Origin: Urophycis tenuis
Taxonomy: Eukaryota; Chordata; Actinopteri; Gadiformes; Phycidae
Assembly (NCBI GenBank): GCA_036785325.1
Contig: JAXIVH010000038.1
Coordinates: 823,501 to 887,500 of the forward strand
Direction of reading: 5' to 3'
DNA length: 64,000 nt
Shown in pieces: positions 20,778 to 35,600 of the stretch (its first letter is position 1; each line of letters starts with the position of its first letter). The position numbers and the translations under genes were made by a program. A model generated the notes under the pieces. That model had not been told where the DNA came from. It did not search any database and saw only the letters and a program-made list of their open reading frames with translations.

Positions 20778-22681
20778 AACACACATGAATCAGCTTATTA
20801 TTTCGACGACCCATGGGCAAATATAGTCATGCCATACGTCGTTGGAAAGCTTAGATTTCCCCGTTTAAAATGAGCCCATCTCCGAGCAATTTGGTTGCTC
20901 ACAGACAAATCTGCGTCAGGTTGACTGAAGTCTACACAGCAGCTAAAGACATACCTTCAACGTTTCAATTAACATCAATCTTTCCTTACAGAACACAAAT
21001 TAATTAGCTTAGTATTTCAACGACCCTTTAGTGAATATAGTCTTGCCATACGCCGTTGGAAAGCTTAGATTTCCCCGCTTAAAATGAGCCCATCCGCGAG
21101 CAGTCTGGTTGATCACAGACTAAACTGCGTCAGGTTGACTGAAGTCTACCCAGCAGCTAAAAACATACCTTCAACGTTTCAATTAACATCAATCTTTCCT
21201 TACAGAACACTAATTAATTAGCTTAGTATTTCAACGACCCATGAGTCAATATAGTCTTGCCATACGCCGTTGGAAAGCTTAGATTTCCCCGCTTAAAATG
21301 AGCCCATCCGCGAGCAGTCTGGTTGATCACAGACTAAACTGCCTCAGGTTGAATGAAGTCTACCCAGCAGCTAAAAACATACCTTTAACGTTTCAATTAA
21401 CATCAATCGTTCCTTACAGAACACAAATTAATTAGCTTAGTATTTCAACGGCCCTTTGGTGAATATAGTCTTGCCATACGCCGTTGGAAAGCTTAGATTT
21501 CCCCGCTTATAATGAGCCCATCCCCGAGCAATTTGGTTGCTCACAGACAAATCTGCGTCAGGTTGACTGAAGTCTACACAGCAGCTAAAGACATACCTTC
21601 AACGTTTCAATTAACATCAATCTTTCCTTACAGAACACAAATTAATTAGCTTAGTATTTAAACGACCCATGAGTCAATATAGTCTTGCCATACGCCGTTG
21701 GAAAGCTTAGATTTCCCCGCTTAAAATGAGCCCATCCCCGAGCAGTCTGGTTGATCACAGACTAAACTGCGTCAGGTTGACTGAAGTCTACCCAGCAGCT
21801 AAAAACATACCTTCAACGTTTCAATTAACATCAATCTTTCCTTACAGAACACAAATTAATTAGCTTAGTATTTCAACGGCCCTTTGGTGAATATAGTCTT
21901 ACCATACGCCGTTGAAAAGCTTAGATTTCCCTGCTTAAAATGAGCCCATCCGCCAGCAGTCTGGTTGATCACAGACTAAACTGCGTCAGGTTGACTGAAG
22001 TCTACCCAGCAGCTAAAAACATACCTTCAACGTTTCAATTAACATCAATCTTTCCTTACAGAACACTAATTAATTAGCTTAGTATTTCAACGACCCATGA
22101 GTCAATATAGTCTTGCCATACGCCGTTGGAAAGCTTAGATTTCCCCGCTTAAAATGAGCCCATCCGCGAGCAATTTGGTTGCTCACAGACAAAACTGTGT
22201 CAGGTTGAGTGAAGTCTACCCAGCAGCTAAAAACATACCTTCAACGTTTCAATTAACATCAATCTTTCCTTACAGAACACTAATTAATTAGCTTAGTATT
22301 TCAACAACCCATGAGTCAATATAGTCTTGCCATACGCCGTTGGAAAGCTTAGATTTCCCCGCTTAAAATGAGCCCATCCGCGAGCAGTCTGGTTGATCAC
22401 AGACTAAACTGCGTCAGGTTGACTGAAGTCTACCCAGCAGCTAAAAACATACCTTCAACGTTTCAATTAACATCAATCTTTCCTTACAGAACAGAAATTA
22501 TTAGCTTAGTATTTCAATGACCCATGAGTCAATATAGTCTTGCCATACGCCGTTGGAAAGCTTAGATTTCCCCGCTTAAAATGAGTCCATCCGCGAGCAG
22601 TCTGGTTGATCACAGACTAAACTGCGTCAGGTTGAATGAAGTCTACCCAGCAGCTAAAAACATACCTTCAACTTTTCAATT
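20778..22681 (+). repeat. 214-bp satellite, block A8 (9 monomers)
   Basis: 1904 bp. Monomer order matches the start of A9 at an offset of 2882 bp up to about 22.4 kb, including private variants (ATCAATCGTTCC, CAACAACCCATG, GAACACTAATTAATT). Confidence 0.96.
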
Positions 22682-22923
22682 CACGCGTTTTTTTTGTAAT
22701 ACGTGTAGCTATGATAAAGGACACATGTTTTGGCCTGTTTTATTATTCATAGTTGGCTTAACAGTAATAGAATATTATTATATGCTATAAGTGACCAGAC
22801 GTCCGAGATCAAAACTGGGAGCATAATCCCCGAGAAGGGGGAAAAAAAGGGTCAGCTATGTTTAAGTATATATATATATGTGTGTGTATATATAAGTGTG
22901 TGTGTGTGTGTATATATGCGCGC

Positions 22924-22954
<31 letters not shown>

Positions 22955-23659
22955 AATCACTTACTTGGAACGGCATGATCCCACATCGCTGTGAAGGGAT
23001 GGCGTTAACCAGGTGGGCGTGCAACCCCTCGAGAGAGTTGCTGCCGCACCGGCACTTGTACTTGTTCAGCCGGATGCAGTTCTTCACAACCACCTTCACA
23101 GAGACTTACAGCTGTATGCCAGGGGGGTCATGTAACACACAACCTATTGCAAGGTCCTCATTTATGCTGGTGTCATTTTGAAATGTTACCATATACAAGT
23201 TTGAATGGTTTTGACACACGATGACTGCAGAGACAGCTGCAGGATGGCCCACGAAGCAGGACGGAGGGGGCCTGTGGCTGTGCGGGGAGGACCAGCGGTA
23301 TGGGTGCTGCCGACACAGGGGGCGGGCGGGCCACAGGCTGACGCAGCAGGAGGCCTCGGCTGGAGGCGGGTGGGCGCAGGAGGCTTCGGCCGGGTGGAGG
23401 ACGACAACGCAGTGGGCTGAACGGGCCGGTTGGTGGGAGTCACAGGCTCTGGCTCATCAACAAATAACCTGGAAATATAAAATACACACGTGATCAGTAT
23501 TGATATTGATATCTTTTATAAGAACACTGTTCATACCGTTTACACTTTTTATACAACTGTTTATACAATGTCCATACTGTTTATTTATTAATGTTTATCA
23601 CTGAAAAATAAAGGTGACTTGGTATGACTTGTGTGCTATTTTCTTTCCACAGCCAACAG
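22682..23659. repeat. 1-kb module, copy 7
   Basis: 978 bp, microsatellite about 22867-22951. Very close to copy 6, with a point change in the exon. Confidence 0.9.
22965..23468 (-). pseudogene. Exon relic, copy 7 (extra nonsense codon)
   Basis: Shares KCRCG with copy 6. It also has an A-to-T change at 23106 (plus) that turns the Tyr of IQLY into TAA (23106-23108, minus). It is therefore more damaged than its sister and younger than their duplication. Confidence 0.65.
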
Positions 23660-26600
23660 AACACACATGAATCAGCTTATTATTTCGACGACCCATGGGC
23701 AAATATAGTCATGCCATACGTCGTTGGAAAGCTTAGATTTCCCCGTTTAAAATGAGCCCATCTCCGAGCAATTTGGTTGCTCACAGACAAATCTGCGTCA
23801 GGTTGACTGAAGTCTACACAGCAGCTAAAGACATACCTTCAACGTTTCAATTAACATCAATCTTTCCTTACAGAACACAAATTAATTAGCTTAGTATTTC
23901 AACGACCCTTTAGTGAATATAGTCTTGCCATACGCCGTTGGAAAGCTTAGATTTCCCCGCTTAAAATGAGCCCATCCGCGAGCAGTCTGGTTGATCACAG
24001 ACTAAACTGCGTCAGGTTGACTGAAGTCTACCCAGCAGCTAAAAACATACCTTCAACGTTTCAATTAACATCAATCTTTCCTTACAGAACACTAATTAAT
24101 TAGCTTAGTATTTCAACGACCCATGAGTCAATATAGTCTTGCCATACGCCGTTGGAAAGCTTAGATTTCCCCGCTTAAAATGAGCCCATCCGCGAGCAGT
24201 CTGGTTGATCACAGACTAAACTGCCTCAGGTTGAATGAAGTCTACCCAGCAGCTAAAAACATACCTTTAACGTTTCAATTAACATCAATCGTTCCTTACA
24301 GAACACAAATTAATTAGCTTAGTATTTCAACGGCCCTTTGGTGAATATAGTCTTGCCATACGCCGTTGGAAAGCTTAGATTTCCCCGCTTATAATGAGCC
24401 CATCCCCGAGCAATTTGGTTGCTCACAGACAAATCTGCGTCAGGTTGACTGAAGTCTACACAGCAGCTAAAGACATACCTTCAACGTTTCAATTAACATC
24501 AATCTTTCCTTACAGAACACAAATTAATTAGCTTAGTATTTAAACGACCCATGAGTCAATATAGTCTTGCCATACGCCGTTGGAAAGCTTAGATTTCCCC
24601 GCTTAAAATGAGCCCATCCCCGAGCAGTCTGGTTGATCACAGACTAAACTGCGTCAGGTTGACTGAAGTCTACCCAGCAGCTAAAAACATACCTTCAACG
24701 TTTCAATTAACATCAATCTTTCCTTACAGAACACAAATTAATTAGCTTAGTATTTCAACGGCCCTTTGGTGAATATAGTCTTACCATACGCCGTTGAAAA
24801 GCTTAGATTTCCCTGCTTAAAATGAGCCCATCCGCCAGCAGTCTGGTTGATCAGAGACTAAACTGCGTCAGGTTGACTGAAGTCTACCCAGCAGCTAAAA
24901 ACATACCTTCAACGTTTCAATTAACATCAATCTTTCCTTACAGAACACTAATTAATTAGCTTAGTATTTCAACGACCCATGAGTCAATATAGTCTTGCCA
25001 TACGCCGTTGGAAAGCTTAGATTTCCCCGCTTAAAATGAGCCCATCCGCGAGCAATTTGGTTGCTCACAGACAAAACTGTGTCAGGTTGAGTGAAGTCTA
25101 CCCAGCAGCTAAAAACATACCTTCAACGTTTCAATTAACATCAATCTTTCCTTACAGAACACTAATTAATTAGCTTAGTATTTCAACAACCCATGAGTCA
25201 ATATAGTCTTGCCATACGCCGTTGGAAAGCTTAGATTTCCCCGCTTAAAATGAGCCCATCCGCGAGCAGTCTGGTTGATCACAGACTAAACTGCGTCAGG
25301 TTGAATGAAGTCTACCCAGCAGCTAAAAACATACCTTTAACGTTTCAATTAACATCAATCTTTCCTTACAGAACACAAATTAATTAGCTTAGTATTTCAA
25401 CGGCCCTTTGGTGAATATAGTCTTGCCATACGCCGTTGGAAAGCTTAGATTTCCCCGCTTATAATGAGCCCATCCATGAGCAATTTGGTTGCTCACAGAG
25501 AAATCTGCGTCAGGTTGACTGAAGTCTACACAGCAGCTAAAGACATACCTTCAACGTTTCAATTTACATCAATCTTTCCTTACAGAACACAAATTAATTA
25601 GCTTAGTATTTAAACGACCCATGAGTCAATATAGTCTTGCCATACGCCGTTGGAAAGCTTAGATTTTCTCCGCTTAAAATTAGCCCATCCGCGAGCAGTC
25701 TGGTTGATCACAGACTAAACTGGGTCAGGTTGACTGAAGTCTACCCAGCAGCTAAAAACATACCTTCAACGTTTCAATTAACATCAATCTTTCCTTACAG
25801 AACACAAATTAATTAGCTTAGTATTTCAACGACCCATGAGTCGATATAGTCTTGCCATATGCCGTTGGAAAGCTTAGATTTCCCCGCTTAAAATGAGCCC
25901 ATCCGCGAGCAGTCTGGTTGATCACAGACTAAACTGCGTCAGGTTGACTGAAGTCTACCCAGCAGCTAAAAACATACCTTCAACGTTTCAATTAACATCA
26001 ATCTTTCCTTACAGAACACAAATTAATTAGCTTAGTATTTCAACGACCCATGAGTCAATATAGTCTTGCCATACGCCGTTGGAAAGCTTAGATTTCCCCG
26101 CTTAAAATGAGCCCATCCGCGAGCAGTCTGGTTGATCACAGACTAAACTGCGTCAGGTTGAATGAAGTCTACCCAGCAGCCAAAAACATACCTTTAACGT
26201 TTCAATTAACATCAATCTTTCCTTACAGAACACAAATTAATTAGCTTAGTATTTCAACGGCCCTTTGGTGAATATAGTCTTACCATACGCCGTTGAAAAG
26301 CTTAGATTTCCCTGCTTAAAATGAGCCTATCCGCCAGCAGTCTGGTTGATCACAGACAAAACTGTGTCAGGTTGAGTGAAGTCTACCCAGCAGCTAAAAA
26401 CATACCTTCAACGTTTCAATTAACATCAATCTTTCCTTACAGAACACAAATTAATTATCTTAGTATTTCAACGACCCATGAGTCAATATAGTCTTGCCAT
26501 ACGCCGTTGGAAAGCTTAGATTTCCCCGCTTAAAATGAGCCCATCCGCGAGCAGTCTGGTTGATCACAGACTAAACTGCGTCAGGTTGAATGAAGTCTAC

Positions 26601-29600
26601 CCAGCAGCTAAAAACATACCTTTAACGTTTCAATTAACATCAATCTTTCCTTACAGAACACAAATTAATTAGCTTAGTATTTCAATGGCCCTTTGGTGAA
26701 TATAGTCTTGCCATACGCCGTTGGAAAGCTTAGATTTCCCCGCTTATAATGAGCCCATCCACGAGCAATTTGGTTGCTCACAGAGAAATCTGCGTCAGGT
26801 TGACTGAAGTCTACACAGCAGCTAAAGACATACCTTCAACGTTTCAATTTACATCAATCTTTCCTTACAGAACACAAATTAATTAGCTTAGTATTTAAAC
26901 GACCCATGAGTCAATATAGTCTTGCCATACGCCGTTGGAAAGCTTAGATTTTCTCCGCTTAAAATGAGCCCATCCGCGAGCAGTCTGGTTGATCACAGAC
27001 TAAACTGGGTCAGGTTGACTGAAGTCTACCCAGCAGCTAAAAACATACCTTCAACGTTTCAATTAACATCAATCTTTCCTTACAGAACACAAATTAATTA
27101 GCTTAGTATTTCAACGACCCATGAGTCGATATAGTCTTGCCATACGCCGTTGGAAAGCTTAGATTTCCCCGCTTAAAATGAGCCCATCCGCGAGCAGTCT
27201 GGTTGATCACAGACTAAACTGCGTCAGGTTGACTGAAGTCTACCCAGCAGCTAAAAACATACCTTCAACGTTTCAATTAACATCAATCTTTCCTTACAGA
27301 ACACAAATTAATTAGCTTAGTATTTCAACGGCCCTTTGGTGAATATAGTCTTACCATACGCCGTTGAAAAGCTTAGATTTCCCTGCTTAAAATGAGCCTA
27401 TCCGCCAGCAGTCTGGTTGATCACAGACAAAACTGTGTCAGGTTGAGTGAAGTCTACCCAGCAGCTAAAAACATACCTTCAACGTTTCAATTAACATCAA
27501 TCTTTCCTTACAGAACACAAATTAATTATCTTAGTATTTCAACGACCCATGAGTCAATATAGTCTTGCCATACGCCGTTGGAAAGCTTAGATTTCCCCGC
27601 TTAAAATGAGCCCATCCGCGAGCAGTCTGGTTGATCACAGACTAAACTGCGTCAGGTTGAATGAAGTCTACCCAGCAGCTAAAAACATACCTTTAACGTT
27701 TCAATTAACATCAATCTTTCCTTACAGAACACAAATTAATTAGCTTAGTATTTCAACGGCCCTTTGGTGAATATAGTCTTGCCATACGCCGTTGGAAAGC
27801 TTAGATTTCCCCGCTTATAATGAGCCCATCCACGAGCAATTTGGTTGCTCACAGAGAAATCTGCGTCAGGTTGACTGAAGTCTACACAGCAGCTAAAGAC
27901 ATACCTTCAACGTTTCAATTTACATCAATCTTTCCTTACAGAACACAAATTAATTAGCTTAGTATTTAAACGACCCATGAGTCAATATAGTCTTGCCATA
28001 CGCCGTTGGAAAGCTTAGATTTTCTCCGCTTAAAATGAGCCCATCCGCGAGCAGTCTGGTTGATCACAGACTAAACTGGGTCAGGTTGACTGAAGTCTAC
28101 CCAGCAGCTAAAAACATACCTTCAACGTTTCAATTAACATCAATCTTTCCTTACAGAACACAAATTAATTAGCTTAGTATTTCAACGACCCATGAGTCGA
28201 TATAGTCTTGCCATACGCCGTTGGAAAGCTTAGATTTCCCCGCTTAAAATGAGCCCATCCGCGAGCAGTCTGGTTGATCACAGACTAAACTGCGTCAGGT
28301 TGACTGAAGTCTACCCAGCAGCTAAAAACATACCTTCAACGTTTCAATTAACATCAATCTTTCCTTACAGAACACAAATTAATTAGCTTAGTATTTCAAC
28401 GGCCCTTTGGTGAATATAGTCTTACCATACGCCGTTGAAAAGCTTAGATTTCCCTGCTTAAAATGAGCCCATCCGCCAGCAGTCTGGTTGATCACAGACT
28501 AAACTGCGTCAGGTTGACTGAAGTCTACCCAGCAGCTAAAAACATACCTTCAACGTTTCAATTAACATCAATCTTTCCTTACAGAACACTAATTAATTAG
28601 CTTAGTATTTCAACGACCCATGAGTCAATATAGTCTTGCCATACGCCGTTGGAAAGCTTAGATTTCCCCGCTTAAAATGAGCCCATCCGCGAGCAATTTG
28701 GTTGCTCACAGACAAAACTGTGTCAGGTTGAGTGAAGTCTACCCAGCAGCTAAAAACATACCTTCAACGTTTCAATTAACATCAATCTTTCCTTACAGAA
28801 CACTAATTAATTAGCTTAGTATTTCAACAACCCATGAGTCAATATAGTCTTGCCATACGCCGTTGGAAAGCTTAGATTTCCCCGCTTAAAATGAGCCCAT
28901 CCGCGAGCAGTCTGGTTGATCACAGACTAAACTGCGTCAGGTTGAATGAAGTCTACCCAGCAGCTAAAAACATACCTTTAACGTTTCAATTAACATCAAT
29001 CTTTCCTTACAGAACACAAATTAATTAGCTTAGTATTTCAACGGCCCTTTGGTGAATATAGTCTTGCCATACGCCGTTGGAAAGCTTAGATTTCCCCGCT
29101 TATAATGAGCCCATCCACGAGCAATTTGGTTGCTCACAGAGAAATCTGCGTCAGGTTGACTGAAGTCTACACAGCAGCTAAAGACATACCTTCAACGTTT
29201 CAATTTACATCAATCTTTCCTTACAGAACACAAATTAATTAGCTTAGTATTTAAACGACCCATGAGTCAATATAGTCTTGCCATACGCCGTTGGAAAGCT
29301 TAGATTTTCTCCGCTTAAAATGAGCCCATCCGCGAGCAGTCTGGTTGATCACAGACTAAACTGGGTCAGGTTGACTGAAGTCTACCCAGCAGCTAAAAAC
29401 ATACCTTCAACGTTTCAATTAACATCAATCTTTCCTTACAGAACACAAATTAATTAGCTTAGTATTTCAACGACCCATGAGTCGATATAGTCTTGCCATA
29501 TGCCGTTGGAAAGCTTAGATTTCCCCGCTTAAAATGAGCCCATCCGCGAGCAGTCTGGTTGATCACAGACTAAACTGCGTCAGGTTGACTGAAGTCTACC

Positions 29601-32600
29601 CAGCAGCTAAAAACATACCTTCAACGTTTCAATTAACATCAATCTTTCCTTACAGAACACAAATTAATTAGCTTAGTATTTCAACGACCCATGAGTCAAT
29701 ATAGTCTTGCCATACGCCGTTGGAAAGCTTAGATTTCCCCGCTTAAAATGAGCCCATCCGCGAGCAGTCTGGTTGATCACAGACTAAACTGCGTCAGGTT
29801 GAATGAAGTCTACCCAGCAGCCAAAAACATACCTTTAACGTTTCAATTAACATCAATCTTTCCTTACAGAACACAAATTAATTAGCTTAGTATTTCAACG
29901 GCCCTTTGGTGAATATAGTCTTACCATACGCCGTTGAAAAGCTTAGATTTCCCTGCTTAAAATGAGCCTATCCGCCAGCAGTCTGGTTGATCACAGACAA
30001 AACTGTGTCAGGTTGAGTGAAGTCTACCCAGCAGCTAAAAACATACCTTCAACGTTTCAATTAACATCAATCTTTCCTTACAGAACACAAATTAATTATC
30101 TTAGTATTTCAACGACCCATGAGTCAATATAGTCTTGCCATATGCCGTTGGAAAGCTTAGATTTCCCCGCTTAAAATGAGCCCATCCGCGAGCAGTCTGG
30201 TTGATCACAGACTAAACTGCGTCAGGTTGAGTGAAGTCTACCCAGCAGCTAAAAACATACCTTCAACGTTTCAATTAACATCAATCTTTCCTTACAGAAC
30301 ACTAATTAATTAGCTTAGTATTTCAACAACCCATGAGTCAATATAGTCTTGCCATACGCCGTTGGAAAGCTTAGATTTCCCCGCTTAAAATGAGCCCATC
30401 CGCGAGCAGTCTGGTTGATCACAGACTAAACTGCGTCAGGTTGAATGAAGTCTACCCAGCAGCTAAAAACATACCTTTAACGTTTCAATTAACATCAATC
30501 TTTCCTTACAGAACACAAATTAATTAGCTTAGTATTTCAACGGCCCTTTGGTGAATATAGTCTTGCCATACGCCGTTGGAAAGCTTAGATTTCCCCGCTT
30601 ATAATGAGCCCATCCACGAGCAATTTGGTTGCTCACAGAGAAATCTGCGTCAGGTTGACTGAAGTCTACACAGCAGCTAAAGACATACCTTCAACGTTTC
30701 AATTTACATCAATCTTTCCTTACAGAACACAAATTAATTAGCTTAGTATTTAAACGACCCATGAGTCAATATAGTCTTGCCATACGCCGTTGGAAAGCTT
30801 AGATTTTCTCCGCTTAAAATGAGCCCATCCGCGAGCAGTCTGGTTGATCACAGACTAAACTGGGTCAGGTTGACTGAAGTCTACCCAGCAGCTAAAAACA
30901 TACCTTCAACGTTTCAATTAACATCAATCTTTCCTTACAGAACACAAATTAATTAGCTTAGTATTTCAACGACCCATGAGTCGATATAGTCTTGCCATAT
31001 GCCGTTGGAAAGCTTAGATTTCCCCGCTTAAAATGAGCCCATCCGCGAGCAGTCTGGTTGATCACAGACTAAACTGCGTCAGGTTGACTGAAGTCTACCC
31101 AGCAGCTAAAAACATACCTTCAACGTTTCAATTAACATCAATCTTTCCTTACAGAACACAAATTAATTAGCTTAGTATTTCAACGACCCATGAGTCAATA
31201 TAGTCTTGCCATACGCCGTTGGAAAGCTTAGATTTCCCCGCTTAAAATGAGCCCATCCGCGAGCAGTCTGGTTGATCACAGACTAAACTGCGTCAGGTTG
31301 AATGAAGTCTACCCAGCAGCCAAAAACATACCTTTAACGTTTCAATTAACATCAATCTTTCCTTACAGAACACAAATTAATTAGCTTAGTATTTCAACGG
31401 CCCTTTGGTGAATATAGTCTTACCATACGCCGTTGAAAAGCTTAGATTTCCCTGCTTAAAATGAGCCTATCCGCCAGCAGTCTGGTTGATCACAGACAAA
31501 ACTGTGTCAGGTTGAGTGAAGTCTACCCAGCAGCTAAAAACATACCTTCAACGTTTCAATTAACATCAATATTTCCTTACAGAACACAAATTAATTATCT
31601 TAGTATTTCAACGACCCATGAGTCAATATAGTCTTGCCATATGCCGTTGGAAAGCTTAGATTTCCCCGCTTAAAATGAGCCCATCCGCGAGCAGTCTGGT
31701 TGATCACAGACTAAACTGCGTCAGGTTGAATGAAGTCTACCCAGCAGCTAAAAACATACCTTTAACGTTTCAATTAACATCAATCTTTCCTTACAGAACA
31801 CAAATTAATTAGCTTAGTATTTCAACGGCCCTTTGGTGAATATAGTCTTGCCATACGCCGTTGGAAAGCTTAGATTTCCCCGCTTATAATGAGCCCATCC
31901 ACGAGCAATTTGGTTGCTCACAGAGAAATCTGCGTCAGGTTGACTGAAGTCTACACAGCAGCTAAAGACATACCTTCAACGTTTCAATTTACATCAATCT
32001 TTCCTTACAGAACACAAATTAATTAGCTTAGTATTTAAACGACCCATGAGTCAATATAGTCTTGCCATACGCCGTTGGAAAGCTTAGATTTTCTCCGCTT
32101 AAAATGAGCCCATCCGCGAGCAGTCTGGTTGATCACAGACTAAACTGGGTCAGGTTGACTGAAGTCTACCCAGCAGCTAAAAACATACCTTCAACGTTTC
32201 AATTAACATCAATCTTTCCTTACAGAACACAAATTAATTAGCTTAGTATTTCAACGACCCATGAGTCGATATAGTCTTGCCATATGCCGTTGGAAAGCTT
32301 AGATTTCCCCGCTTAAAATGAGCCCATCCGCGAGCAGTCTGGTTGATCACAGACTAAACTGCGTCAGGTTGACTGAAGTCTACCCAGCAGCTAAAAACAT
32401 ACCTTCAACGTTTCAATTAACATCAATCTTTCCTTACAGAACACAAATTAATTAGCTTAGTATTTCAACGGCCCTTTGGTGAATATAGTCTTACCATACG
32501 CCGTTGAAAAGCTTAGATTTCCCTGCTTAAAATGAGCCTATCCGCCAGCAGTCTGGTTGATCACAGACAAAACTGTGTCAGGTTGAGTGAAGTCTACCCA

Positions 32601-35600
32601 GCAGCTAAAAACATACCTTCAACGTTTCAATTAACATCAATCTTTCCTTACAGAACACAAATTAATTATCTTAGTATTTCAACGACCCATGAGTCAATAT
32701 AGTCTTGCCATACGCCGTTGGAAAGCTTAGATTTCCCCGCTTAAAATGAGCCCATCCGCGAGCAGTCTGGTTGATCACAGACTAAACTGCGTCAGGTTGA
32801 ATGAAGTCTACCCAGCAGCTAAAAACATACCTTTAACGTTTCAATTAACATCAATCTTTCCTTACAGAACACAAATTAATTAGCTTAGTATTTCAACGGC
32901 CCTTTGGTGAATATAGTCTTGCCATACGCCGTTGGAAAGCTTAGATTTCCCCGCTTATAATGAGCCCATCCACGAGCAATTTGGTTGCTCACAGAGAAAT
33001 CTGCGTCAGGTTGACTGAAGTCTACACAGCAGCTAAAGACATACCTTCAACGTTTCAATTTACATCAATCTTTCCTTACAGAACACAAATTAATTAGCTT
33101 AGTATTTAAACGACCCATGAGTCAATATAGTCTTGCCATACGCCGTTGGAAAGCTTAGATTTTCTCCGCTTAAAATGAGCCCATCCGCGAGCAGTCTGGT
33201 TGATCACAGACTAAACTGGGTCAGGTTGACTGAAGTCTACCCAGCAGCTAAAAACATACCTTCAACGTTTCAATTAACATCAATCTTTCCTTACAGAACA
33301 CAAATTAATTAGCTTAGTATTTCAACGACCCATGAGTCGATATAGTCTTGCCATACGCCGTTGGAAAGCTTAGATTTCCCCGCTTAAAATGAGCCCATCC
33401 GCGAGCAGTCTGGTTGATCACAGACTAAACTGCGTCAGGTTGACTGAAGTCTACCCAGCAGCTAAAAACATACCTTCAACGTTTCAATTAACATCAATCT
33501 TTCCTTACAGAACACAAATTAATTAGCTTAGTATTTCAACGACCCATGAGTCAATATAGTCTTGCCATACGCCGTTGGAAAGCTTAGATTTCCCCGCTTA
33601 AAATGAGCCCATCCGCGAGCAGTCTGGTTGATCACAGACTAAACTGCGTCAGGTTGAATGAAGTCTACCCAGCAGCCAAAAACATACCTTTAACGTTTCA
33701 ATTAACATCAATCTTTCCTTACAGAACACAAATTAATTAGCTTAGTATTTCAACGGCCCTTTGGTGAATATAGTCTTACCATACGCCGTTGAAAAGCTTA
33801 GATTTCCCTGCTTAAAATGAGCCTATCCGCCAGCAGTCTGGTTGATCACAGACAAAACTGTGTCAGGTTGAGTGAAGTCTACCCAGCAGCTAAAAACATA
33901 CCTTCAACGTTTCAATTAACATCAATCTTTCCTTACAGAACACAAATTAATTATCTTAGTATTTCAACGACCCATGAGTCAATATAGTCTTGCCATACGC
34001 CGTTAGAAAGCTTAGATTTCCCCGCTTAAAATGAGCCCATCCGCGAGCAGTCTGGTTGATCACAGACTAAACTGCGTCAGGTTGACTGAAGTCTACCCAG
34101 CAGCTAAAAACATACCTTCAACGTTTCAATTAACATCAATCTTTCCTTACAGAACACAAATTAATTAGCTTAGTATTTCAACGACCCATGAGTCAATATA
34201 GTCTTGCCATACGCCGTTGGAAAGCTTAGATTTCCCCGCTTAAAATGAGCCCATCCGGGAGCAGTCTGGTTGATCACAGACTAAACTGCGTCAGGTTGAA
34301 TGAAGTCTACCCAGCAGCCAAAAACATACCTTTAACGTTTCAATTAACATCAATCTTTCCTTACAGAACACAGATTAATTAGCTTAGTATTTCAACGGCC
34401 CTTTGGTGAATATAGTCTTACCATACGCCGTTGAAAAGCTTAGATTTCCCTGCTTAAAATGAGCCTATCCGCCAGCAGTCTGGTTGATCACAGACAAAAC
34501 TTTGTCAGGTTGAGTGAAGTCTACCCAGCAGCTAAAAACATACCTTCAACGTTTCAATTAACATCAATCTTTCCTTACAGAACACAAATTAATTAGCTTA
34601 GTATTTCAACGACCCATGAGTCAATATAGTCTTGCCATACGCCGTTGGAAAGCTTAGATTTCCCCGCTTAAAATGAGCCCATCCGCGAGCAGTCTGGTTG
34701 ATCACAGACTAAACTGCGTCAGGTTGACTGAAGTCTACCCAGCAGCTAAAAACATACCTTCAACGTTTCAATTAACATCAATCTTTCCTTACAGAACACA
34801 AATTAATTATCTTAGTATTTCAACGACCCTTTGGTGAATATAGTCTTGCCATACGCCGTTGGAAAGCTTAGATTTCCCCGCTTATAATGAGCCCATCCCC
34901 GAGCAATTTGTTTGCTCACAGACTAAACTGCGTCAGGTTGACTGAAGTCTACCCAGCAGCTAAAAACATACCTTCAACGTTTCAATTAACATCAATCTTT
35001 CCTTACAGAACACAAATTAATTAGCTTAGTATTTCAACGACCCATGAGTCAATATAGTCTTGCCATACGCCGTTGGAAAGCTTAGATTTCCCCGCTTAAA
35101 ATGAGCCCATCCGCGAGCAGTCTGGTTGATCACAGACTAAACTGCGTCAGGTTGAATGAAGTCTACCCAGCAGCCAAAAACATACCTTTAACGTTTCAAT
35201 TAACATCAATCTTTCCTTACAGAACACAAATTAATTAGCTTAGTATTTCAACGGCCCTTTGGTGAATATAGTCTTACCATACGCCGTTGAAAAGCTTAGA
35301 TTTCCCTGCTTAAAATGAGCCTATCCGCCAGCAGTCTGGTTGATCACAGACAAAACTGTGTCAGGTTGAGTGAAGTCTACCCAGCAGCTAAAAACATACC
35401 TTCAACGTTTCAATTAACATCAATCTTTCCTTACAGAACACAAATTAATTAGCTTAGTATTTCAACGACCCTTTGGTGAATATAGTCTTGCCATACGCCG
35501 TTGGAAAGCTTAGATTTCCCCGCTTAAAATGAGCCCATCCGCGAGCAGTCTGGTTGATCACAGACTAAACTGCGTCAGGTTGACTGAAGTCTACCCAGCA

